DNA of 6,974 nt from Gammaproteobacteria bacterium (GTDB lineage Bacteria; Pseudomonadota; Gammaproteobacteria; Chromatiales; Chromatiaceae): contig JAGVUH010000177.1 of NCBI GenBank assembly GCA_019136395.1, forward strand, positions 1 through 6,974, in the 5' to 3' direction. Both the position numbers and the translations under genes were made by a program. The notes under the pieces were generated by a model, which saw nothing but the letters and a program-made list of their open reading frames with translations, had not been told where the DNA came from and searched no databases. Numbering within the stretch: position 1 is the first letter of the stretch; each line of letters begins with the position of its first letter. Of this stretch, positions 1 to 5,741 are shown in pieces.

Positions 1-1
1 T

Positions 2-880
2 GCCGGCTCCGCCTGGCGCGGGGTGCTGGGGCACGGCCTGCGTCAGGCCGCCTGCGTCACCCGCGCCCGCACCTGCGCCGGTTGCCTGTTGTTGGAGCAC
101 TGCGTCTATACCCGCCTCTTCGAGCCCCAGGCCCCCGCTGGCCAACAGGACCAACGCTTCGCCGCGCCACCGCGGCCCTACGTCCTGGAAATCGACCCCC
201 GCGCTCCCCGGGAATACCCCCCCGGGTCTACCCTTTCCCTGGGCATGACCTTGCTCGGCGAGGCCCTCCGCCAGGTGCCTTACCTGATTCACGCCCTCCA
301 GCTGGCCGGGAACCGTGGCCTGGGGCAGAACCAAGCACGTTTCAGCGTCGTGCGTCTCTTACAGGAGCGGCAACCGGGCAGCGGCGACTGGCAACCGGTT
401 TACAGCGCCAAAGAGGGACGGTACACGCCCTTGCCCCTGGCCGCCGTCTCCACGCCTCCCGCCCCGGAGCGAGTCCGAGTGCGCTTGCTCACCCCGCTGC
501 GGCTCAAGCGCCATGGACACCTCACCAGTCCGGAGCGCTTCACCGCGGAGGATTTCCTCTTCAGCCTCGTTGGCCGACTGCACCTGCTCGCCAGCCATCA
601 TGGCGGCAACCCCGAGCCACTGGCTTGGCCCCGGTTCTATGCACCGGCCAAGACGGTCTTGCTGTCCCAGCCCCAGTTACGTTGGCATGAATGGACCCGC
701 TACTCCTCCCGCCAGAATACCCTGATGGAGTTGGGCGGCCTCCTGGGTACGTTCGAGCTGAGCGGTCTCGAACTCGCCACCCTGTGGCCCGCCCTGTGGT
801 GGGGACAATGGGTCCACATCGGCAAGGGCACCACCTTCGGCCTGGGTGCCTACCGCCTCGAAGTTGGCTTCGTTTCGTAG
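2..880 (+). CDS. cas6: CRISPR pre-crRNA endoribonuclease Cas6 (5' end outside window)
   Basis: RAMP-fold endoribonuclease that cuts pre-crRNA within the CRISPR repeats to supply crRNAs to the type III complex. The frame is open to the window's left edge and reads AGSAWRGVLGHGLR before a GTG at position 23; this continues the conserved Cas6 segment, so the GTG is not taken as the start and the N-terminus, with any catalytic histidine there, is missing. Seen: a four-cysteine cluster (C-x6-C-x2-C-x5-C, codons at 53, 74, 83 and 101) followed by YTRLFEP, a typical arrangement in this Cas6 family; and near the C-terminus the glycine-rich RNA-binding loop GKGTTFGLGAYRLE (about 820-861), the RAMP signature of the Cas6 C-terminal domain. 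The last codons (EVGFVS, TAG) lie inside the first copy of a dispersed repeat, so the natural C-terminus may have been altered. The stop is 331 bases before the CARF gene, which suggests a separate transcript or a long leader. Family assignment is firm; subfamily is not resolved. Confidence 0.88.
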   Translation, partial: AGSAWRGVLGHGLRQAACVTRARTCAGCLLLEHCVYTRLFEPQAPAGQQDQRFAAPPRPYVLEIDPRAPREYPPGSTLSLGMTLLGEALRQVPYLIHALQLAGNRGLGQNQARFSVVRLLQERQPGSGDWQPVYSAKEGRYTPLPLAAVSTPPAPERVRVRLLTPLRLKRHGHLTSPERFTAEDFLFSLVGRLHLLASHHGGNPEPLAWPRFYAPAKTVLLSQPQLRWHEWTRYSSRQNTLMELGGLLGTFELSGLELATLWPALWWGQWVHIGKGTTFGLGAYRLEVGFVS

Positions 881-929
881 TAAGTCCCCTCCAGGGTGTT
901 GGCAGCGATTCGCGACAAGCAGCGTCCGG
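860..929. repeat. Dispersed repeat, copy 1 (overlaps cas6 stop codon)
   Basis: A 23-base core (860-882) begins GAAGTTGGCTTC and ends TTTCGTAGTA, and is identical in three copies. With upstream bases, copies 1 and 3 match over 26 bases (857-882 and 994-1019). The core contains a small perfect hairpin, CGAAG-TTGG-CTTCG (859-872). The following 47 bases differ clearly from those of copies 2 and 3. The cas6 TAG stop (878-880) is inside the core. From memory, this core in minus-strand translation (YETKPTS, RNEANF) is a widespread dispersed element of some purple sulfur bacteria. Confidence 0.8.
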
Positions 930-996
930 GAAGTTGGCTTCGTTTCGTAGTAGAGGCTCCGCCGGTCCGTCACAAGCTTGCGACCCCGGCACGCTC
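930..996. repeat. Dispersed repeat, copy 2
   Basis: A 67-base unit made of the shared core (930-953, beginning GAAGTTGGCTTC and ending CGTAGTAG) plus 43 bases that include an imperfect palindrome (961-990) with GCCGG and CCGGC at its ends and CAAGCTTG near its centre. About 60 of 67 positions equal copy 3 by manual alignment. Because the part after the core is also conserved, this is a tandem repeat unit and not a CRISPR repeat with its spacer. Confidence 0.85.
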
Positions 997-1063
997 GAAG
1001 TTGGCTTCGTTTCGTAGTAGCGGCCCCGCCGGTCTGCCACAAGCTTGCGGGCCCGGCACGCCC
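997..1063. repeat. Dispersed repeat, copy 3
   Basis: A 67-base unit directly abutting copy 2, with the same core (997-1020) and the same palindromic second half (1028-1057). Here the palindrome is better: CC-A-CAAG faces CTTG-C-GG, with GCCGG and CCGGC outside. It could fold into a hairpin of the REP type in DNA or RNA. A 16-base piece from its centre (1037-1052) recurs exactly at 2326-2341. Confidence 0.85.
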
Positions 1064-1109
1064 GCCAGCCTTGGGGCATGCTTCCCCCTGAACCGCGGGC
1101 GCTGATCTG

Positions 1110-1139
1110 CCAGGACTCACCAGGACCCGCCAGGGAGAC
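1110..1139. repeat. Three 10-base direct repeats, CCAGGA/G period
   Basis: CCAGGACTCA, CCAGGACCCG and CCAGGGAGAC follow one another with an exact 10-base period, close to one helical turn, ending 16 bases before the candidate -35 box of the CARF gene. The pattern is seen directly. A role as phased protein-binding sites is inference; it may equally be part of a longer dispersed element, since the repeat copies stand just upstream. Confidence 0.5.
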
Positions 1140-1155
1140 AAGGACGACGCGGTTC

Positions 1156-1185
1156 TTTACCGCCCCGCTAGCCGGCGGGTAACAT
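1156..1185 (+). promoter_or_regulatory. Candidate sigma70-type promoter with a dyad in its spacer, upstream of the CARF gene
   Basis: TTTACC (1156-1161) and TAACAT (1180-1185) each match the -35 and -10 consensus at four of six positions and are separated by 18 bases. The spacer contains the inverted repeat CCCGC-TAGCCG-GCGGG (1164-1179), which touches the -10 box. A start site near 1192 would leave a leader of about 20 bases that contains the ribosome site. This is the most AT-rich part of an otherwise GC-rich gap. Base matches are modest, so it is a candidate only. Confidence 0.35.
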
Positions 1186-1211
1186 CGTGCTAATAACAAA
1201 AAAGGGACGCC

Positions 1212-2393
1212 ATGACGGATCATCCTTATCCGCGCCGGATTCTCCTCGCCGTGACCGGGCTCACCCCCCAGGTGATCACGGAAACCCTCTATGCCCTGGC
1301 CGTCCAGCGCCAACCGGCCTTCATCCCCACCGACATCCACCTGCTCACCACCCACGAGGGCGCCGAAGCTGCCCGCCTGGGCCTGTTGAGCGATGAGCCC
1401 GGCTGGTTTTATCGCCTCTGTGAAGACTACGCCCTCCCGGCAATCCGCTTCGACGTCAGCCACATCCACACCCTGGTGGACGCCCAGGGCCAGCCGCTGA
1501 GTGACATCCGCACGCCGGCGGACAACCAGCGCGCCGCCGACACCATCACCGAGCTGGTCCGCCACTTCACCGCCGACCCTACCGCCGCCCTGCACGTCTC
1601 CATCGCCGGCGGACGCAAGACCATGGGCTACTACCTGGGTTACGCCCTGAGCCTTTTCGGCCGCCCCCAGGATTGCCTGTCCCACGTCCTGGTCAGCGAA
1701 CCCTTCGAGGGCTGCCCGGACTTCTATTACCCCACCCCCTACAACCGGGTCATCGTCCTGCGCGACAACAAACTGGCCGACACCCGGGATGCTCAGGTCA
1801 CCCTGGCCGAGATCCCCTTCGTCCGCCTGCGCGACGAACTCAACAACCGCCTCTTGACCGGCGCCGCCAGCTTCGGTCAGACCGTCGCCGCCGCCCAGCG
1901 CGCCCTGCTGCCGCCGGCGCTGGTCATCGACCTGCCCGGTCGGCGCCTGACCGCCGCGGGGGAACTGGTGGAGCTGCCCCCCGTCGATCTGGCCTTTTAC
2001 AGCCTCATGGCCAGGCGCCAATGCCAGGGCAAGGGCTTCGTCCGCCGGGGGGCAGAGGGCCTCGACCAGGCCTTCCTCGCCGAGTACCGCCAGATCGTCA
2101 GCAACTACGCCGGCGAGATGGAGCGCATCGAGACCGCCCTGGCCGAAGGCATGGAGGCCGCCTACTTCGACCAGCGTAAGTCCCGTGTCAACACCCTGCT
2201 AGAAGAGGCCCTCGGGCGAGCACTGGCCGCGCCCTACCTGATCCAGGCCGAGGGCAAGCGCCCCAAGACCCGTTATGGGGTGAACCTGGCCCCCGAGGCT
2301 ATCCGTTACGGGACCCTCGACCCCACCACAAGCTTGCGGGCTGAGCCGGACACCCCCAACCGGGCGGAGAATCCCGCCACCCGTCCCGCATGA
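1212..2393 (+). CDS. csm6: CARF-domain CRISPR accessory protein, NE0113 family (named Csm6 / ring nuclease), without HEPN motif
   Basis: 393 aa, expected to bind the cyclic oligoadenylate made by Cas10. The N-terminal half looks like a CARF domain: LLAVTGLTPQVITETLYAL (residues 11-29) fits the first ligand-binding strand-loop-helix and HVSIAGGRKTMGYYLGYAL (128-146) the second, followed by LSHVLVSEPFEG and FYYPTP, all hallmarks of the NE0113 family (TIGR02584-type). Databases often call this family ring nuclease Csm6. The C-terminal half (about 200-370) is helical and holds ELPPVDLAFYSLMARR (251-269) and KSRVNTLLEEALG...PYLIQAEGKRPKTRYGVNL (323-359), which I read as a possible winged-helix-like unit. 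No histidine occurs after residue 158, so the R-x4-6-H site of classical Csm6/Csx1 RNases is absent. The last about 20 residues look repeat-derived. Start chosen at the ATG behind AAGGGA (1202-1207). First gene of the probable operon; cas10 follows after 43 bases. Family firm, biochemical activity unknown. Confidence 0.85.
   Translation: MTDHPYPRRILLAVTGLTPQVITETLYALAVQRQPAFIPTDIHLLTTHEGAEAARLGLLSDEPGWFYRLCEDYALPAIRFDVSHIHTLVDAQGQPLSDIRTPADNQRAADTITELVRHFTADPTAALHVSIAGGRKTMGYYLGYALSLFGRPQDCLSHVLVSEPFEGCPDFYYPTPYNRVIVLRDNKLADTRDAQVTLAEIPFVRLRDELNNRLLTGAASFGQTVAAAQRALLPPALVIDLPGRRLTAAGELVELPPVDLAFYSLMARRQCQGKGFVRRGAEGLDQAFLAEYRQIVSNYAGEMERIETALAEGMEAAYFDQRKSRVNTLLEEALGRALAAPYLIQAEGKRPKTRYGVNLAPEAIRYGTLDPTTSLRAEPDTPNRAENPATRPA
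2326..2341. repeat. 16-base fragment of the intergenic repeat inside the CARF gene tail
   Basis: Identical to 1037-1052, the centre of repeat copy 3 including CAAGCTTG. It encodes residues about 372-377 (TTSLRA) at the start of a tail without recognisable family motifs. The flanks (GGACCCTCGACCC before, TGAGCCGGACACC after) show only loose similarity to the rest of the element, so this looks like a decayed or partial copy. Confidence 0.6.
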
Positions 2394-2424
2394 CCGATCC
2401 TGATCAATCACCCCCCATCGGACC

Positions 2425-2431
2425 GAGAGAG
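2425..2431 (+). promoter_or_regulatory. Ribosome binding site that decides the cas10 start
   Basis: GAGAGAG ends 5 bases before the ATG at 2437, a good spacing. An in-frame GTG lies at 2431, two codons earlier, but it would overlap this site and has no other purine-rich stretch at the proper distance. The ATG is therefore preferred. Confidence 0.6.
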
Positions 2432-2436
2432 TGACC

Positions 2437-5214
2437 ATGGACCCGCATCCCCTGCTCGACGCCACCACCCGTCTCGCCTTCTGCGCCTACCTGCACGACC
2501 TGGGCAAGTTCGCCGAGCGTGACCGGCTGGAGGTGCCAACAGACCGCCTGGACACCCATGTCCAGCTCTACTGCCGGCGCCAGGAGACCGGTGGCCGGGT
2601 CTGGTACAGCCACAAGCATGCCGCCTATACCGCCCTCGCCTGGGATGGCCTGGAGGCCGCCTTCCCCGAGTTGCTCGGCCCCGACGTGACCCCCTTCGCC
2701 GCCTGGGGCGACCGCGACGTGGACGACTCCATGGTCAACGCCGCCGCCCGCCATCACCAGCCGGATACCTACCTGCAATGGCTGGTGGCTACCGCCGACC
2801 GCGTCGCCTCCGGTTTCGAGCGCGAGGAGTTCGAGCGCTACAACAACGCCGAGGACCAGACCGAGACGGGCCGCAACCATTACACCGCCCGTCAGCTCAC
2901 CCTCTTCGAGGCCATCCATCTGGACGGCACCACCAGCGCCCAGCGCGGCGACTGGCATTACCGCTACCCCCTCCGCCCCCTGTCCCCCGCAGCCCTGTTC
3001 CCGGTCAAGGCCCAGGGCTACGAGCGCAACGACAACGCCGCCGCCCAGGCCGAATACCGTGCCCTGTGGGACGAATTCACCCAGGCCGTGACCAAGATCC
3101 CCGCCAGCCACCGCGCCAACTGGCCCCTGTGGCTGGACCACTTCGACGCCGCCTGGGCCTGTTACACCCAGGCCATCCCGGCGGCCACCGCCTTTGGCGT
3201 GCGCCCGGAGGTGTCCCTCTACGACCACTCCCGGACCACCGCCGCCCTGGCCGCCGCCTTCTGGCGCTACCACCACGACCGCGGTGACGACCCCGCCCAG
3301 GTGCGCCACCGCCTGGCGGATTTCACCCGCCCGGACTGGGACGAACAGAAGCTTCTGCTCATCCAGGGCGACTTCTTCGGCATCCAGGACTTCATCTTCG
3401 CCACCGGCGGCGAGACCCAACGCCGCGCCGCCAAGCTCCTGCGCGGACGGTCCTTCTACGTCTCCCTGCTCACCGAGTGCGCGGCCTTGCATCTTCTGGA
3501 TCGCCTGGGCCTGCCCCCCACCAGCCAGGTCATCAATGCTGCCGGCAAGTTCCTCATTGTTGCCCCCAATACCCCGGCGACGGTCGCCCAGCTCCAGGCC
3601 GCCCAGGCCGAATTCGACACCTGGTTCCTGGCGCACAGTTTTGGTCAATCCGGCATCGGCCTGGCCTGGATACCCGCCGCGTGCAATGACTTCCTGCGCA
3701 GCCGCAAAGGCACTGGCACGGATACCGTCAGTGGCAAGAATCAGGGCAAGGATACCCACCACGGCAAGGGCAAGGACCCGTCCCAGACCGAAACGCCCCC
3801 GGCCCCCTTCGCCAACCTCATGCGCCGCCTGTTCGAGGCCCTCGCCGAGGCCAAGGCGCGCCGTCTCGACCTCTGCGGCGCCCAGCCCCCGGCCCCGATC
3901 TTCGCCGACTTCCTGGCGCGCTTCGACCCGGACAAAGGCGAGTGCGCCGTCGACGGGCGCTCCCCGGCGATCAAGCCCCTGGGCGACACCGGCCGCTACG
4001 TCAGCGCCCTGGCCGCGGACCAGATCAAGGTCGGCGAACAGCTCGCCCACCGCGAGCGGGTGCTGATCACCACCAGCCCCCTCGGCCAGGGGCTCGACCT
4101 GCCCCTGTTCGGCTACCACATCCAGTTCACCGCCGACGAGGAGACCAGTGGCCGCTTCGGCCCCATCGCCCGTGATGGGCGCCTGCGCCGCGCCTGGGAC
4201 TTCGGCCTGCCCCAGGCTGGCGACGAGCCCCTGTTCCAGGGCTATGCCCGCCGCTTCATCAACGCCTATGTCCCCCGGTTCGGCGAGCAGAACGCCTGGA
4301 CCGCCGGCCGCTACCCGGCGCGCCTGCTGGCGGAGGGCAACTTCGACCCCCACCCCCAGGAGCCCAAGACCTTCGAGCACCTCGCCTGCGACGACCGCTG
4401 GATCGAGGAGGACGGCGGCTATGCCGGCACCGAGGCCCTCATGACCCTCAAGGGCGACGTGGATAACCTGGGCGCCATCTTCCAGTCCGGCCTGGCCCAG
4501 CCCAGCTTCGCCAAGATGGCCGGCCTGTCGCGCCAGTTGAACGCCTTCTTCGCCGTCTGGCTCCCCTGGCACTGCGCCAAGGCTGCCCCCAGCACCTACA
4601 CCGTCTTCGCCGGGGGTGACGACTTCTTCCTCATCGGCCCCTGGCGCGGCACCATTCGCCTGGCCCAGGACATGCGCCAGGCCTTCACCCGCTTTGTCGC
4701 CCACAACCCGGACATCCACTTCTCCGCCGGTCTGGCCATGACCAAGCCTGGCCTACCCGTGCGGCACATGGGCGAACTGGCCGAGCAAGACCTGGACCGC
4801 GCCAAGGACCGCCGGGACGACGACGGGCGCCTGGTCAAGGACGCCGTCACCTGCTTCGGCCAGACCCTGGGCTGGGAGGACTTCACCGCTCTCATCGCCC
4901 TGGCGGAGGAACTGGACCAGCACCGCCGCGAGCGGGCATTACCCCTCAGCACCGGCTACCTCTACGGTTTGCAGTACCTGGCCGACATGGCCGGCGACCT
5001 CAAGGGACCAAAGCCCCGAGTGGAAAGCGCCCTGTGGAACTCGCGCTTCGCCTATCGCACCTGGCGCATGCTGGAGGCCAACCGCCGCCTCGATGACCGC
5101 GAACGGCGCGAGTGGCAACAGCGGCTGGGCGCTTCCTTGGGCCAGGCCATCGCCCGCCACGGCCGCGCCTTCAAGGTCGCCCTCTTCACCCACCTCTATC
5201 ACCATCGACACTGA
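2437..5214 (+). CDS. cas10: Type III-A CRISPR large subunit Cas10/Csm1 (HD nuclease and cyclic oligoadenylate synthase)
   Basis: 925 aa signature subunit of the Csm complex. On target RNA binding it cleaves ssDNA (HD domain) and makes cyclic oligoadenylates from ATP (second Palm domain). HD motifs are complete: HDLGKF (H20, D21), H59-K-H61-A, H106-H107-QP and A-D121-R-V-A-S-G. Palm1 is marked by IQGDFFGIQDFIF (309-321). Palm2 shows LKGDVDNLGAIF (671-682) and the cyclase motif FAGGDDFF with G726-G727-D728-D729. The zinc-ribbon region between the Palms seems degenerate: CAVDGRSPA (from C503) and SALAADQIKVGEQL (from S523) occupy places where CxxCGR and CxxCxxQ pairs are usual, leaving one of four cysteines. 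A low-complexity Gly/Lys/Thr-rich segment (424-457) interrupts the end of Palm1. It is somewhat longer than many Csm1 proteins. csm2 starts 14 bases after the stop. Identification is very firm; the loss of zinc binding is inferred from the family pattern. Confidence 0.97.
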   Translation: MDPHPLLDATTRLAFCAYLHDLGKFAERDRLEVPTDRLDTHVQLYCRRQETGGRVWYSHKHAAYTALAWDGLEAAFPELLGPDVTPFAAWGDRDVDDSMVNAAARHHQPDTYLQWLVATADRVASGFEREEFERYNNAEDQTETGRNHYTARQLTLFEAIHLDGTTSAQRGDWHYRYPLRPLSPAALFPVKAQGYERNDNAAAQAEYRALWDEFTQAVTKIPASHRANWPLWLDHFDAAWACYTQAIPAATAFGVRPEVSLYDHSRTTAALAAAFWRYHHDRGDDPAQVRHRLADFTRPDWDEQKLLLIQGDFFGIQDFIFATGGETQRRAAKLLRGRSFYVSLLTECAALHLLDRLGLPPTSQVINAAGKFLIVAPNTPATVAQLQAAQAEFDTWFLAHSFGQSGIGLAWIPAACNDFLRSRKGTGTDTVSGKNQGKDTHHGKGKDPSQTETPPAPFANLMRRLFEALAEAKARRLDLCGAQPPAPIFADFLARFDPDKGECAVDGRSPAIKPLGDTGRYVSALAADQIKVGEQLAHRERVLITTSPLGQGLDLPLFGYHIQFTADEETSGRFGPIARDGRLRRAWDFGLPQAGDEPLFQGYARRFINAYVPRFGEQNAWTAGRYPARLLAEGNFDPHPQEPKTFEHLACDDRWIEEDGGYAGTEALMTLKGDVDNLGAIFQSGLAQPSFAKMAGLSRQLNAFFAVWLPWHCAKAAPSTYTVFAGGDDFFLIGPWRGTIRLAQDMRQAFTRFVAHNPDIHFSAGLAMTKPGLPVRHMGELAEQDLDRAKDRRDDDGRLVKDAVTCFGQTLGWEDFTALIALAEELDQHRRERALPLSTGYLYGLQYLADMAGDLKGPKPRVESALWNSRFAYRTWRMLEANRRLDDRERREWQQRLGASLGQAIARHGRAFKVALFTHLYHHRH

Positions 5215-5228
5215 GACGGAGACGAACC

Positions 5229-5726
5229 ATGGGACTTCAACCAAATCGAGGCGGCTTTCCGCCGAATCGCGGTGGCTATCAAAATCAGGGCGCCAATCGC
5301 CCCCAAGGCGGCAGGCCTGAGATCCCGCCCCTCAATACCACCGACATCGACCTCTGCCCGGCGGAGGGCAAGGCCCTCAATCCGAACCTCTTTGATGGTA
5401 TTGCCCAGCGCGTGGCCAAGGAAATCAACGACTCGGACCGCTTCGCTAACAAGCCGGCGCAGATCCGCCAGTTCTACGACGAACTGGTGATGTGGGAGGA
5501 AAAGGCCCGCCAGAACCCGGAGCGCTTCGCCGACTACCTGCCCTTCATTCGCATGCTCAACGCCAAGGCCGCCTATGCCGAGGGGCGTAAGCATGTCAAC
5601 CGGACCTTCGTCGACTTCATGGCCCACGGCCTCAAGCAGGTGCAGGACCCGGCTAGCCTGCGCAACTTCAAACTCTTTTTCGAAGCCTTTTTGGGATTCT
5701 ACAAAGCGGAACGGCCGAGCGGCTGA
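5229..5726 (+). CDS. csm2: Type III-A CRISPR small subunit Csm2
   Basis: 165 aa helical small subunit that stacks along the crRNA-target duplex beside Csm3 and contacts Cas10. Family features from about residue 74 on: ANKPAQIRQFYDELVMWEEKA, then LPFIRMLNAKAAYAEGRKHV and, near the end, LRNFKLFFEAFLGFYKAE. Residues 1-33 are unlike the compact family core: PNRGGFPPNRGGYQNQGANRPQGGRP, with a 7-residue near repeat (PNRGGFP, PNRGGYQ) rich in Asn, Gln, Gly and Arg, probably disordered and basic. The start is the ATG at 5229 behind GGAG (5218-5221, 7 bases away). An in-frame ATG at 5112 lies deep inside cas10 and is rejected. Stop is 15 bases before csm3, consistent with one transcript. Confidence 0.93.
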   Translation: MGLQPNRGGFPPNRGGYQNQGANRPQGGRPEIPPLNTTDIDLCPAEGKALNPNLFDGIAQRVAKEINDSDRFANKPAQIRQFYDELVMWEEKARQNPERFADYLPFIRMLNAKAAYAEGRKHVNRTFVDFMAHGLKQVQDPASLRNFKLFFEAFLGFYKAERPSG

Positions 5727-5741
5727 CACAGGAGAACCACC

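Larger units (their letters stand above)
881..1211. other. 331-base intergenic region between cas6 and the CARF gene
   Basis: No convincing gene on either strand. From left to right it holds the remainder of three repeat copies (to 1063), a short inverted repeat GGGG-CATGCTT-CCCC around 1073-1087, three 10-base direct repeats (1110-1139), a candidate promoter with a dyad (1156-1185), an A-rich patch and the AAGGGA ribosome site (1202-1207) ahead of the CARF start codon. The open frames that cross it on the minus strand are made of repeat-derived peptides (YYETKPTS, LLRNEANF). No clear Rho-independent terminator follows cas6: the small GAAG-TTGG-CTTC hairpin of the repeat is too short to be called one. 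Confidence 0.7.

Noticed and set aside
859..880. Rho-independent terminator at the end of cas6
   Set aside because: CGAAG-TTGG-CTTCG is only five base pairs and is followed by just three T residues; the same hairpin recurs in every repeat copy, so it belongs to the element.
691..1017. Small + strand open frame running through the repeats
   Set aside because: Shares most of its length with cas6 in another frame and ends in the repeat core; no family features.
857..1063. CRISPR array with 23-24 base repeats
   Set aside because: The presumed spacers of copies 2 and 3 are about 85 percent identical to each other and palindromic, the first repeat lies in the cas6 coding end, and the core lacks the usual length and 3' end of type III repeats.
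1191..1196. TAATAA as the -10 box of the CARF gene
   Set aside because: Only 15 bases lie between it and the ATG, so a start site would fall on the ribosome site, and no -35-like hexamer stands 16-18 bases upstream.
561..2021. 486-codon minus-strand open frame across the intergenic region
   Set aside because: Antisense to cas6 and the CARF gene, with repeat-derived peptides (YYETKPTS, LLRNEANF) in the middle; a phantom protein of a kind often misannotated in repeat-rich genomes.
2431..2436. GTG start for cas10 two codons upstream
   Set aside because: It overlaps the GAGAGAG ribosome site and has no purine-rich stretch of its own at proper distance; the ATG at 2437 is better placed.
2404..4719. 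771-codon open frame on the minus strand
   Set aside because: Low-complexity Gly/Val/Ala/Glu-rich translation lying antisense to cas10, whose HD and GGDD motifs prove the + strand frame; it is a GC-rich shadow.
5112..5228. Upstream in-frame ATG for csm2
   Set aside because: It lies within the cas10 coding end without a ribosome site; the ATG at 5229 has GGAG seven bases before it.
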